Source of the DNA: Gammaproteobacteria bacterium
Lineage (GTDB): Bacteria > Pseudomonadota > Gammaproteobacteria > Steroidobacterales > Woeseiaceae
Direction of reading: 5' to 3'
Assembly: GCA_029863305.1 (NCBI GenBank)
Contig: JAOTVR010000022.1
Coordinates: 1-44,599, forward strand
DNA length: 44,599 nucleotides
The position numbers and the translations under genes are program-made. Shown piece by piece: positions 1 through 7,706 of the stretch. Within the stretch, counting starts at the first letter, position 1, and each line of letters opens with the position of its first letter. The notes below the pieces were generated by a model. It was not told the origin of the DNA, ran no database searches, and saw only the letters and a list, made by a program, of their open reading frames with translations.

Positions 1-68
1 CGGTGTCTGAATTCGATGAAGCATCGCAGGATACTATTCTACTAGTCGTCGATTGCAATACACTTTGA

Positions 69-458
69 TCAAGCTTCGGTGGCGTCAAAGCTGAGTTCGA
101 TGCCATTGCCGGCCGGGTCTTTCAGGAACAGCTGTATCTGACCGGACTCGGGAACCTGCGCGACAGCGTAGTTCATGCCCAGTTCCTGCAAATGCTTTTC
201 GGTAGCCGACCGACCCGTGCAGGCAAACGCAATGTGTCCAAGTGTCGTCACGCCGTCGGTTGCAGGAATCTCATCTTCATCCGCTTCGACCAGATGCACG
301 ACTGCGTGCTCCCCCGCGTATAACCAGTAACCGAACTCCTTGAACGGTGGACGGTAGCCAGCCGACAGTCCGACTACGTCACAGTAAAAATCGCGCAATG
401 CCTCGAGCAGTTTACGCGAGGCCCGAAGGTTGAAATGGTCGAGACCCTGAATTTTCAA
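69..458 (-). CDS. VOC-family (glyoxalase/bleomycin-resistance fold) protein
   Basis: A 129-residue protein with a single vicinal-oxygen-chelate domain. It starts with the usual LDHFNLR strand (His8), has GHIAF at about residues 74-78 and ends with a GIELSF strand whose Glu is the expected third metal ligand. The full family length is present. Substrate is unknown: VOC proteins include lactoylglutathione lyases, epimerases and ring-cleaving dioxygenases. It is the last gene of the minus-strand unit MeTr1 / SnoaL / VOC and overlaps the preceding gene by 4 bases, so it is probably translationally coupled and may act on the demethylated product or a reactive aldehyde. That role is inference. Confidence 0.85.
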   Translation of the reverse strand: MKIQGLDHFNLRASRKLLEALRDFYCDVVGLSAGYRPPFKEFGYWLYAGEHAVVHLVEADEDEIPATDGVTTLGHIAFACTGRSATEKHLQELGMNYAVAQVPESGQIQLFLKDPAGNGIELSFDATEA

Positions 459-1495
459 AGTGTCGCCTCCACCGAAAGCTTCAGCTCCTCGAGCCGCGCG
501 AACAGGTCAACATCGAGCTGCCGAAACAGGTGGATCATGTCGACGAATACCCAGTTCTCCACGTACATTTCACCCTCTCTCTTCCACCAGTCCAGACCAT
601 TGATGCCCAGCCGCCTGCCGGTCGCTGCGTGACCGAGGTACCCGCCCTTGTGGGTGGCAAGCACACCGCTCCAGCCCGGCCCGCCGCTGAATGGCCCTTC
701 CGCGAACAAGGCATCCAGATCCTGTACGGCACGATCCGGAAAAGCATGCAACCAGGGCTTTTGATGCAGAGTTTCGAATTCCTTGAAACTCAAACAGGCC
801 CCAATGCCCCCGGGGCCGTACCAGCTTACGTCGGGATGGAAGAATTCTGCCATACCCATGCTCTTCAAATCCGACTCATCGAACCTGTTAAGCCCATCGA
901 AGATGAAACGCCGGATGTGATCAAGGCTGTACGCGGAAACGGCCTCGTCCTGCGGATCAAGCAATATGCCGTCATTCGCGGCCGGTGGCGGGTAGATTCC
1001 TGCCCTGCCGCGACCCGGCGGCAAGACCTCGAAGCCGGCCTGTTGCATCAGATCGATGACGTCTATCAGGAAGAATGTCTCTGCGAGCTTGCCATCCTCG
1101 AGCCGGCAGAATTCTCCCCAGCGCACGTTGACCTGTCTGCCGGTGGCGGGAATCGAAAGATAGTCCTTCGAGAAGGTCGCGCTCAATACACCCGTTCCCG
1201 TTACCCACATTTTCCCGTCGTTCGCGCCGTCATTACGTCCGTTCGACCGACCGCCGAAGTAAAGCCAGGTCTTGCGTTCGAGATCGGGAAACGATTCGAG
1301 CAACGGCGCCCAGAATCCCTTGACGAAGCCCTCCGGACCATCGAGGTGGCCCAGCGGATCGAAACCCCGCCAGCAATGCTGCTCCGCCATATACTGTCTG
1401 CAGACGTCCATGCTGCCAGCCGACTTCGCTCTTGCCAGCGCATCCCAGTATGCCCGGACGACTCGCTTGTTCTTTTGATTGACCGGGTCGGTCAT
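455..1495 (-). CDS. Tandem SnoaL-like (NTF2-fold) protein
   Basis: A protein of 346 residues containing two SnoaL-like domains in tandem. Each half has the NTF2-fold signature of an ATGR-containing strand followed by a W/F-rich strand and a terminal helix: ATGRQVNVRWGEF with FFLIDVIDLM in the first half, ATGRRLGINGLDWW with FVDMIHLF in the second. I chose the ATG at 1495 because GAGGA lies about 9 bases upstream and the MeTr1 stop is only 13 bases away; a longer reading would overlap MeTr1 by over 100 bases. SnoaL-like folds serve as cyclases, isomerases or small-molecule binders, so the activity cannot be read from sequence. Its position between MeTr1 and a VOC protein suggests handling of the methylated substrate or product. 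Confidence 0.75.
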   Translation of the reverse strand: MTDPVNQKNKRVVRAYWDALARAKSAGSMDVCRQYMAEQHCWRGFDPLGHLDGPEGFVKGFWAPLLESFPDLERKTWLYFGGRSNGRNDGANDGKMWVTGTGVLSATFSKDYLSIPATGRQVNVRWGEFCRLEDGKLAETFFLIDVIDLMQQAGFEVLPPGRGRAGIYPPPAANDGILLDPQDEAVSAYSLDHIRRFIFDGLNRFDESDLKSMGMAEFFHPDVSWYGPGGIGACLSFKEFETLHQKPWLHAFPDRAVQDLDALFAEGPFSGGPGWSGVLATHKGGYLGHAATGRRLGINGLDWWKREGEMYVENWVFVDMIHLFRQLDVDLFARLEELKLSVEATL

Positions 1496-1508
1496 TTTGA
1501 TTCGATCC

Positions 1509-2390
1509 TCAAGCTCTTCGACGCCTTCGTCTCGAGTCTGTCCCGGTGGCCGCCCGATTTGCCCGTATCCAGTCCATGCACTCGGGATCATGGCCCATGA
1601 CAACGTTGGCACCCCGCACCGCGCGCATCAGCTCGGCGTGCAGCGGGTTGGCGATCGCCGACGTCATGCCGCTGCCTATCGCCATCGAAATGAACGCCGC
1701 ATTCAGGCCATTGCGGTCGGGCAAGCCGAAGCTGAGATTCGAGGCGCCGCACGTTGTATTGACCCGCAGTTCCTCGCGCAGCCGTTTGACGAGTTGCATG
1801 ACCTGACGGCCTGCCGAGTTTACCGCGCCGACCGGCATCACGAGCGGATCGACCACGATCTTACTGGCGGGAATTCCAAAATCGGCGGCGCGCTCGACGA
1901 TCTTTTTCGCAACATTGAAGCGCACGTCGACATCCTCGGATATCCCGGAGTCGTCATTGGATATTGCGACGACCGCACAATCGTATTTCCTGACGAGTGG
2001 CAGCACACGCTCCAGCCGCTCTTCCTCGCCAGTGACAGAATTGAGCAAAGCGCAACCATCATAGGCTTCAAGGCCTGCCTCGAGGGCCGCCACGATGGAC
2101 GAATCGATACATAACGGCACATCGGTAATGGACTGCAGCAGACGAATGCATTCAGCCAGAATGCGTGGTTCATCGGCCATTGCAATGCCTGCGTTGACGT
2201 CGAGTATGCGAGCACCGGCTGCAATTTGTGCCAATGCATCGGCCCGCACGCGACTGTAGTCGCCGTTTTTCATTTCTTCGGCAAGCAGTTTTCGTCCGGT
2301 AGGATTGATGCGTTCACCGATAACCACAAACGGGCGATCGAAACCGATCACGACTTCGCTGTTGGCTGAACTGATAACCGTATTCGTCAC
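1509..2390 (-). CDS. Methyltetrahydrofolate:corrinoid methyltransferase (MeTr1)
   Basis: A pterin-binding TIM barrel of the DHPS/MeTr family (AcsE, MtvA, CmuB type), 293 residues. Motifs seen: GERINPTGRK, LDVNAG, IDSS, NSVTGEEERLE, DPLVMP and NTTCGASN. The family moves a methyl group between a corrinoid protein and tetrahydrofolate; here the likely direction is corrinoid to THF. I chose the GTG at 2390 (AGGA 8-11 bases upstream) because it gives an N-terminus collinear with paralogue MeTr2 at 19881-20792 (VTNTVISSANSEV against MTETLLSSASREV). The protein ends in six consecutive arginines written with mixed codons (AGA, CGA, AGG, CGT). It heads the minus unit with the SnoaL and VOC genes and diverges from corrinoid protein 1. 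Confidence 0.9.
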   Translation of the reverse strand: MTNTVISSANSEVVIGFDRPFVVIGERINPTGRKLLAEEMKNGDYSRVRADALAQIAAGARILDVNAGIAMADEPRILAECIRLLQSITDVPLCIDSSIVAALEAGLEAYDGCALLNSVTGEEERLERVLPLVRKYDCAVVAISNDDSGISEDVDVRFNVAKKIVERAADFGIPASKIVVDPLVMPVGAVNSAGRQVMQLVKRLREELRVNTTCGASNLSFGLPDRNGLNAAFISMAIGSGMTSAIANPLHAELMRAVRGANVVMGHDPECMDWIRANRAATGTDSRRRRRRA

Positions 2391-2487
2391 ATCAACTTTC
2401 CTGGGTCGCCTCGGCCTGTGCGGCGCCACGCTCTGTTTGAGCCACCGAATCCTCGCAGCGGGCCCCTGGCGCATTGTCCACGGGACG

Positions 2488-2500
2488 TACTTCGAATGCA
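2488..2500 (-). promoter_or_regulatory. 13-base conserved element, copy 1 (upstream of MeTr1)
   Basis: On the minus strand this reads TGCATTCGAAGTA, with a TTCGAA palindromic core. Exact copies lie at 11515-11527 (minus) and 11602-11614 (plus). It points toward MeTr1, leaving 97 bases to the GTG start. A weak -35/-10 pair (TTGCAT, 17 bases, GACAAT) overlaps it. A looser inverted relative, with AAGTATA at about 2521-2527, lies nearby. It is probably an operator or activator site for a regulator not encoded in this window. Confidence 0.6.
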
Positions 2501-2573
2501 ATACTATGAGATTGTTTCCCAAGTATAGGTAAAAACCGAAACTATAACTCGTTGTTTTATAAATTATCCTGGA

Positions 2574-2601
2574 TTGACTTCGCAGTCAGTCCGGCTATAA
2601 T
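2574..2601 (+). promoter_or_regulatory. Sigma70-type promoter for the corrinoid protein 1 operon
   Basis: TTGACT at 2574-2579 and TATAAT at 2596-2601 are separated by 16 bases, a near-consensus housekeeping promoter. The predicted transcription start near 2608 leaves a leader of about 58 bases before the ATG at 2666. It lies in the 275-base divergent gap between MeTr1 and corrinoid protein 1. The 13-base element at 2488 is about 73 bases upstream of this -35. Confidence 0.6.
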
Positions 2602-2665
2602 CAGGCGACACTATCGACACGAGTCGAGACGATACCCGACGGCGAGAATCTCGGGAGACCTGCGA

Positions 2666-3304
2666 ATGACAATCAACGACGATCTTTATGACGCAATCGT
2701 TTTTGGCGAGCGAGAACGCGTGGTCGATCTCGTACAGCAGGCTGTCGACAACGGCGACAATGTTGGCGAACTCCTCAATGAAACCATGATCCCCGCGCTT
2801 CGGGAGGTCGGCGACCAGTTCTCGAGAGGCGAGGTGTTCGTTCCCGAGATGTTGGTGTCAGCGCGCGCGATGCAGGCAGGCGTCGATATCATCGAACCGC
2901 TGCTGGTGGAATCAGGCCACGAGCCGGTGGCGAGAGTCTGCATTGGATCGGTGAAAGGCGACCTGCATGATATTGGCAAGAATCTCGTGGTCATGATGTT
3001 GAAGGGATCGGGCTTCGAAGTCGATGACCTGGGGGTCGATTGCCGCATCGAGACATTTGAGGCCGCGGTCAACAAAGGCGCCAAAGTGCTGTGCCTCAGT
3101 GCATTACTCAGCACAACGAGGGATGAAATGCGTCCGGTAGTGGAGCACTTCAAAGACCGTGATGATGTCAAAATCGTTGTTGGTGGTGCCGTAATCACGC
3201 AGGAATTTGCCGACGCCATCGGTGCTGACGGATTCGGTTTCGATGCGTCGGATGCCGTTCGTGCCGTTCGCGAAAGCCTTGGCCTTGACGCCGTTCCCGC
3301 CTGA
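2666..3304 (+). CDS. Corrinoid (cobalamin-binding) methyl carrier protein 1
   Basis: A 212-residue methyl-carrier corrinoid protein of the MttC/MtbC/MtvC type. A helical cap (residues about 1-85) is followed by a Rossmann B12-binding domain with the DxHxxG motif D99-L-H101-D-I-G104; His101 is the predicted lower axial cobalt ligand. LSALLSTT and a VVGGA strand complete the B12 fold. The ATG at 2666 is supported by GGGAGA at 2653-2658. It is the first gene of an eight-gene plus-strand run that also holds a UroD-family methyltransferase, so it probably carries the methyl group removed by that enzyme and hands it to MeTr1. It is shorter than corrinoid protein 2 because it lacks that protein's acidic N-terminal extension. 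Confidence 0.92.
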   Translation: MTINDDLYDAIVFGERERVVDLVQQAVDNGDNVGELLNETMIPALREVGDQFSRGEVFVPEMLVSARAMQAGVDIIEPLLVESGHEPVARVCIGSVKGDLHDIGKNLVVMMLKGSGFEVDDLGVDCRIETFEAAVNKGAKVLCLSALLSTTRDEMRPVVEHFKDRDDVKIVVGGAVITQEFADAIGADGFGFDASDAVRAVRESLGLDAVPA

Positions 3305-3321
3305 GAACCATGGCGACGTAG

Positions 3322-4248
3322 ATGATCATGACAACCGCTGCCGCCAACCAGGGTTTTGCCAGCGGGCTTGACACCATCCTCGATTCCGCCTCCGTACCCG
3401 AACGCATTCTCTCGGGATTCCAGTTCGTCGAGGGTCCCGCCTGGCATCGGGAAAGCAAGTTCCTGATCTTCAGTGATATCACGGGCAACGCGATGTACTG
3501 CTGGCATGAAGGTGGCGGCCTCGAGAATTTTCGCCAGCCCAGCCACATGGCTAATGGCAATACCTGGGACCGGCAGGGTCGGCTGCTGAGTTGCGAACAT
3601 GCGACCAGCCGTGTGAGCCGCAGCGATCTGAACGGCGACTACGAAGTGCTCGTGTCGCATTACCAGGACCTCGAACTGAATAGTCCCAATGACATTGTCG
3701 TGCGCCGCGATGGCAGCATCTATTTTACGGACCCGAATTCCGGCCGGGGGCAACGCTACGGTGTAGCCCGGCCGCAGCAGCTCGGCTTCCAGGGCGTCTT
3801 CCGTTTTGATCCGGTCACCGCTGAACTGACTTTACTGGTCGATGATTTTGCTAAACCAAACGGACTGTGTTTTTCGATCGATGAGTCCGCGCTATTCGTC
3901 AATGACACGGACAAACAACACATTCGGGTCTTCGATGTGACTCGGAACGGCGAACTCGAGAACGGGCGCACCTGGGCTGAAACAGCCGGCACGCGGCCAG
4001 GCGTTGCCGATGGAATGAAGATAGACAGCGCAGGTAACCTGTATTGCTGCGGCTCCGGCGGCATTCATGTGTTCGACGACAGCGGCGCGCGCATGGGTAT
4101 CATCCGCGTACCGGAGCTGGCTGCCAACTTCACCTGGGGTGGCGACGACCTGACTGACCTGTACATCACCGCCACGCACTCGATCTACCGGCTGCGAATG
4201 AAGCTACCCGGGCACGACCCCTTGCAGCCGCAGCCGGGACCTGTGTGA
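3322..4248 (+). CDS. SMP-30/gluconolactonase/LRE-family lactonase
   Basis: A six-bladed beta-propeller lactonase of 308 residues. Family marks are FVEGPAWH (metal-ligand Glu), NSPNDIVV, YFTDPN, KPNGLCF and the VADGMKID / GNLYCC blade. Members hydrolyse sugar-acid lactones such as gluconolactone or fuconolactone. Two starts are possible, ATG at 3322 or at 3328, neither with a clear Shine-Dalgarno; the gene begins 17 bases after corrinoid protein 1, so coupling is likely. With the SDR, fucose-isomerase-like protein and HpcH aldolase downstream it fits a non-phosphorylating sugar oxidation route (sugar to lactone to acid to aldol cleavage). Confidence 0.88.
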   Translation: MIMTTAAANQGFASGLDTILDSASVPERILSGFQFVEGPAWHRESKFLIFSDITGNAMYCWHEGGGLENFRQPSHMANGNTWDRQGRLLSCEHATSRVSRSDLNGDYEVLVSHYQDLELNSPNDIVVRRDGSIYFTDPNSGRGQRYGVARPQQLGFQGVFRFDPVTAELTLLVDDFAKPNGLCFSIDESALFVNDTDKQHIRVFDVTRNGELENGRTWAETAGTRPGVADGMKIDSAGNLYCCGSGGIHVFDDSGARMGIIRVPELAANFTWGGDDLTDLYITATHSIYRLRMKLPGHDPLQPQPGPV

Positions 4249-4272
4249 GACAGGCGCGTCACCGAGTCAATC

Positions 4273-5343
4273 ATGTCCGACCATCCGATCAACGTAGCAG
4301 CCAGCACCCTGATGCGATTCTTGGCAGAGATTTTCGAAAAGGCCGGCTGCCCGGAATCGGATGCCGCGGTCATTGCGGATTGTATGGTGCAGACCAATCT
4401 CTGGGGTATCGATTCGCACGGCGTCATACGGACAGCGAAATACCTGGATCGGATTCGGTCGGGCGGCATGAACGCGACGCCAAAGATCCGCACACTGCAG
4501 GCCGGAGCCGGACTCGAGGTGCTCGATGCCGACAACGGCTCTGGCTACGTAGCCGGCAAAGCCGCCATGGCACGGGCGATAGAGATCGCCGCTCGACAAA
4601 ACATCGCTGCTGTGGGCGTCATTAACAGCAATCATTGCGGTGCCACGTCACTGTACGCACACATGGCGCTCGAGCACGACATGATTGGCATCGCAATGTC
4701 GAACGTCGCACCCAATATGGTCATGACCGGCGGCAGCCGTGCGATCACGGGCAACAACCCGATCGCAGTAGCCGTCCCCTCTTTCGGCGACTTTCCTTTT
4801 GTTCTCGACATCTCCATGTCCGCAGTTGCCGGCGGAAAATTGCTGGTGGCCGCCAGGAACGGCGAGAAAATACCGCTGGGCTGGGCCACCGATAACGAAG
4901 GCCGGCCAACCACGGATCCAAGAGCCGGGTTTGACGGATTCCTGCTGCCGCTGGGCGGCCACAAGGGCTTCGGCCTGTCACTGCTGGTCGATATCCTCTG
5001 TGGCGTAATCACGGGCGGCAGTTTCCAGCACCAGCTGAAGAGCATGTACCGCTATCCCAACGAGCCGAGTAATACGGCTCACTTGATGATCGTGATCAAC
5101 CCGCTGGTGCTGATAGATAAAGAGCAACTCAAAGAGCGCATGAGCGATTTCGTCAAAACGATCAAGACGTCACCCATGTGTGATCCCGATGCCGAAATGT
5201 TGCTGCCCGGTGAGCTCGAGCATCGCAGGGAGCAACAGCGCCGCGACGAGGGTATTCCGCTCCCGGCCGCCCTGTTCGCCGAACTGGAGGCGATCGGCAA
5301 AGAACTGAACCTGGACTCGGCGTTGGCTGCGATTTCTCACTGA
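4273..5343 (+). CDS. Ldh_2-family (malate/L-lactate/ureidoglycolate type) dehydrogenase
   Basis: A 356-residue NAD(P)-dependent oxidoreductase of the Ldh_2 family (relatives: YiaK, AllD, ComC, DpkA). Motifs include an early helix with GIDSHGV, the NSNHCGATSLY substrate/catalytic His segment, GNNPIAVAVP, and GGHKGFGLSL near residue 230. The family oxidises or reduces 2-hydroxy and 2-keto acids such as lactate, malate, 2,3-diketogulonate and ureidoglycolate. The ATG at 4273 lies 24 bases after the lactonase stop. A 2-hydroxy-acid step following lactone opening is the natural reading, but the exact substrate is not visible. Confidence 0.88.
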   Translation: MSDHPINVAASTLMRFLAEIFEKAGCPESDAAVIADCMVQTNLWGIDSHGVIRTAKYLDRIRSGGMNATPKIRTLQAGAGLEVLDADNGSGYVAGKAAMARAIEIAARQNIAAVGVINSNHCGATSLYAHMALEHDMIGIAMSNVAPNMVMTGGSRAITGNNPIAVAVPSFGDFPFVLDISMSAVAGGKLLVAARNGEKIPLGWATDNEGRPTTDPRAGFDGFLLPLGGHKGFGLSLLVDILCGVITGGSFQHQLKSMYRYPNEPSNTAHLMIVINPLVLIDKEQLKERMSDFVKTIKTSPMCDPDAEMLLPGELEHRREQQRRDEGIPLPAALFAELEAIGKELNLDSALAAISH

Positions 5344-5396
5344 GTAAGTGGCATAGCGTTGTAGCGCGTACAAGCGAATCAAATGGAGGAATGAAC

Positions 5397-6224
5397 ATGA
5401 CTGGCAAAGAAAGATCATCGGTGTGGTTTCATGAAGTGGCAGCACCTGATGTAGTCGACTATGCAAAAAACGTTTGCGACGTCGCAATCCTGCCGCTCGG
5501 TGCAATCGAGCAACATGGGCCGCATTGCCCGTGCGCCAGTGACGCGCTAAACGCGATTGGCATGAGCGAACTGATCGCCAAGAAATCCGGCGCAACGGTT
5601 TTACCGTGCCCGATGTACGGCTCACACCCCTACCATCACTGGGGCGTCGAAGGGACAATTCCGCTTCGTTTCGAAACGCACATTGCATTGATCGAAGACA
5701 TCATTCGCGGCGCAACCGTCGCCGGTTTCAACAAGTTCATCATCTTGTCTGCCCACGGTCAGGTGTCTTCGACAATTGTTGCTGTGCACAAGCTCGGCAT
5801 CGAAGGTAACTTCGTGTTGTCATTGCACTGGTATGACTTCCTGCGCGACAACACAGAAATCCTGGATGACCCGATGTGGCACGCCGATGAGGCTGAAACC
5901 TCTGTGGCGCTGTATCTCTATCCGCAGTTCGTCGACATGAGCAAGGCGGCACCGGGCTCGAGTACCGGACTGATCGATCCCAAGTGGAAAATCGCGCCGG
6001 GCATGATGCCGAAGCCGGGCCAGATGTATCACTTCGAAGGCACTTTCGCCAAGCCCGAGAAACTTGAGATGCTCGAGGGTGGCAACGGTGTTGTCGGTGA
6101 TCCGAGCAAAGCAACGCTCGAAAAAGGTGAGATCATCGTCACGCGTCTTGTCGATCATGTTAGCCGGCTGATCACGGAAATCATGGAACAGTATCCGGTC
6201 GGTACGCGCCCGCAAACGGCCTGA
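5397..6224 (+). CDS. Creatininase-family amidohydrolase
   Basis: A metal-dependent hydrolase of the creatinine amidohydrolase family, 275 residues. The metal-site motifs are GAIEQHGPH with the following ASD, and HADEAETS (Glu ligand); SAHGQVS replaces the commoner HGGN, a conservative variant. GGAGGA at 5385-5390 abuts an ATG at 5391, but the second in-frame ATG at 5397 has a six-base spacing and is the likelier start. Family members open cyclic amides (creatinine, mycofactocin and riboflavin intermediates) or hydrolyse N-formyl and aminoglycan substrates. Its presence leaves open an N-methyl lactam or amide substrate for the operon instead of, or as well as, a sugar. Confidence 0.88.
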   Translation: MTGKERSSVWFHEVAAPDVVDYAKNVCDVAILPLGAIEQHGPHCPCASDALNAIGMSELIAKKSGATVLPCPMYGSHPYHHWGVEGTIPLRFETHIALIEDIIRGATVAGFNKFIILSAHGQVSSTIVAVHKLGIEGNFVLSLHWYDFLRDNTEILDDPMWHADEAETSVALYLYPQFVDMSKAAPGSSTGLIDPKWKIAPGMMPKPGQMYHFEGTFAKPEKLEMLEGGNGVVGDPSKATLEKGEIIVTRLVDHVSRLITEIMEQYPVGTRPQTA

Positions 6225-6238
6225 CTCGGAGCAAGTCG

Positions 6239-7681
6239 ATGACGAACCAGTTGATGGCGAAACCGAAAGTCGCGTTGATGACTTTCGGCGATGAACGCGA
6301 CTACATGTGGGAGGGCTACTTCGCAGCGCTCACCGAACCGCGTCACGAGGAAGCCGTCGCCTATCTGCGCAGCCTGCCACTGCAGGTCATCGCTTTCGAG
6401 GAGGTTGCGCGATCAAAGCAAATTGTCGACCGCCAGGTAAAGGAACTGCAGGCGGCGGGTGCGGAGGCCCTGTTTGTGCACCTGCCCTGTTGGGCTACGC
6501 CGAATATTGTGGTTCGTGCTGTCCAGAGCCTCGAGTTACCGACGGTCACGGTGACCGGTAAGAGTCCAGCGACGCATGGCATGGTGGGGATGTTCGGCAC
6601 GGCCGGGACGCTGTCTCAGCTTGGCATTGCCCACATCAGGATACGCGATGATTTCGGCGAGGCCGTATTCGAGGAGAAGATGTTGCCGTACTTTCGTGCA
6701 GCATCAGCCAGGGCGCGACTGCGCGGCCGGGTCATGGGGCTGTTCGGCGGCCGATCGTTGGGCATTGATACCGGCACATTCGATCCAATGCAGTGGCGCT
6801 CCCAGTTCGGCGTGGACGTCGATCACATTGACCAGCTCGAGATCGTGCGCCGCGCAGAGCTAATCGCTGCCGACCGCGTCGATGTCACCATGAGGTGGAT
6901 GTCAGAGAAGTTTGCATCCATTGCTTTCGATGACGAAAAACTGACCGAAGAAAAGCTGAAGTTCCAGATCCGTTGTTATCTCGCCAACAAGGATATCAAC
7001 GAGGAGAAAGGCCTCGACTTCATTTCGGTCAAATGCATGACCGAACTGTCCGATCACTATGTGCCACAGTGCATTTCTGCAGCGCTTATGCCCGGCCCAT
7101 ACGATGGCGAGGGCGACAAGCAACCGTGTTCCATGTCGTGTGAGGCGGATGGGGATGGTGCGCTCAGCATGGAAATTCTCAAGCAAGTATCCGGCGGCAG
7201 CCCGACCCTGTTCGCCGATGTCAGCCACATGGATACGGACAAGAAGATTCTGTACCTGCCGAATTGCGGCGGCATGTGCTCATGGTTCGCCGGCCGTGCG
7301 GATGACGCCGACGCAAATCTGCGGCATATCGAACTGCGACCCTCGGTCCGTCCCGGTGGGGGGGCCATCACGTATTTCACGGCGGCGCCGGGGCCAATCA
7401 CGCTGGCACGTTTGTACCGTGTCGCCGGGAAATATCGAATGGCCATCATTCCGGGTGAGGTGGTCGAGCTCACGGATGAGGACAAAGCGTTATTCGTACA
7501 GGCTCGGGGCAAACATCAGTTACCGACTGCTTTTGTACAGGTCGAAACTAACCTGGATCGATTTGTCGACGAGTTCGGCTCTAACCACATTTCCGGCGTT
7601 GCCGGCACCTGGGTACGCGAACTGGTGTCCTTGTGCGGGATGTTAAAGGTCGAACCCGTCGTCATGGACGAGAACTTCTAA
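6239..7681 (+). CDS. L-fucose/L-arabinose isomerase-like protein
   Basis: A 480-residue protein of the FucI/AraA isomerase-like superfamily. It shows the N-terminal Rossmann-like half (VHLPCWATPN, GMFGTAG), a middle ISVKCM segment and the CEADGDGALSM active-site block near residue 300, followed by the C-terminal barrel region. These enzymes interconvert aldoses and ketoses using Mn2+, but many family members are uncharacterised. GGAG at 6228-6231 supports the ATG. It lies between the creatininase-family hydrolase and the UroD-family methyltransferase, 14 and 25 bases from its neighbours, so it is co-transcribed. It is the strongest single hint that the operon handles a deoxy- or methyl-sugar. 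Confidence 0.82.
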   Translation: MTNQLMAKPKVALMTFGDERDYMWEGYFAALTEPRHEEAVAYLRSLPLQVIAFEEVARSKQIVDRQVKELQAAGAEALFVHLPCWATPNIVVRAVQSLELPTVTVTGKSPATHGMVGMFGTAGTLSQLGIAHIRIRDDFGEAVFEEKMLPYFRAASARARLRGRVMGLFGGRSLGIDTGTFDPMQWRSQFGVDVDHIDQLEIVRRAELIAADRVDVTMRWMSEKFASIAFDDEKLTEEKLKFQIRCYLANKDINEEKGLDFISVKCMTELSDHYVPQCISAALMPGPYDGEGDKQPCSMSCEADGDGALSMEILKQVSGGSPTLFADVSHMDTDKKILYLPNCGGMCSWFAGRADDADANLRHIELRPSVRPGGGAITYFTAAPGPITLARLYRVAGKYRMAIIPGEVVELTDEDKALFVQARGKHQLPTAFVQVETNLDRFVDEFGSNHISGVAGTWVRELVSLCGMLKVEPVVMDENF

Positions 7682-7706
7682 CACATTGATATGAGGCGAT
7701 AGAGCA

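Noticed and set aside
3-68. A 21-codon open frame running in from the left edge on the plus strand
   Set aside because: It is too short to assign and could be chance; the end of a convergent gene cannot be excluded.
530-1600. A 356-codon open frame on the plus strand
   Set aside because: It lies antisense to the SnoaL gene and the end of MeTr1, has no family resemblance and is explained by codon bias of the opposite strand.
2686-3753. A 355-codon open frame on the minus strand
   Set aside because: It is antisense to corrinoid protein 1 and the lactonase, both clearly real; the translation shows no recognisable domain.
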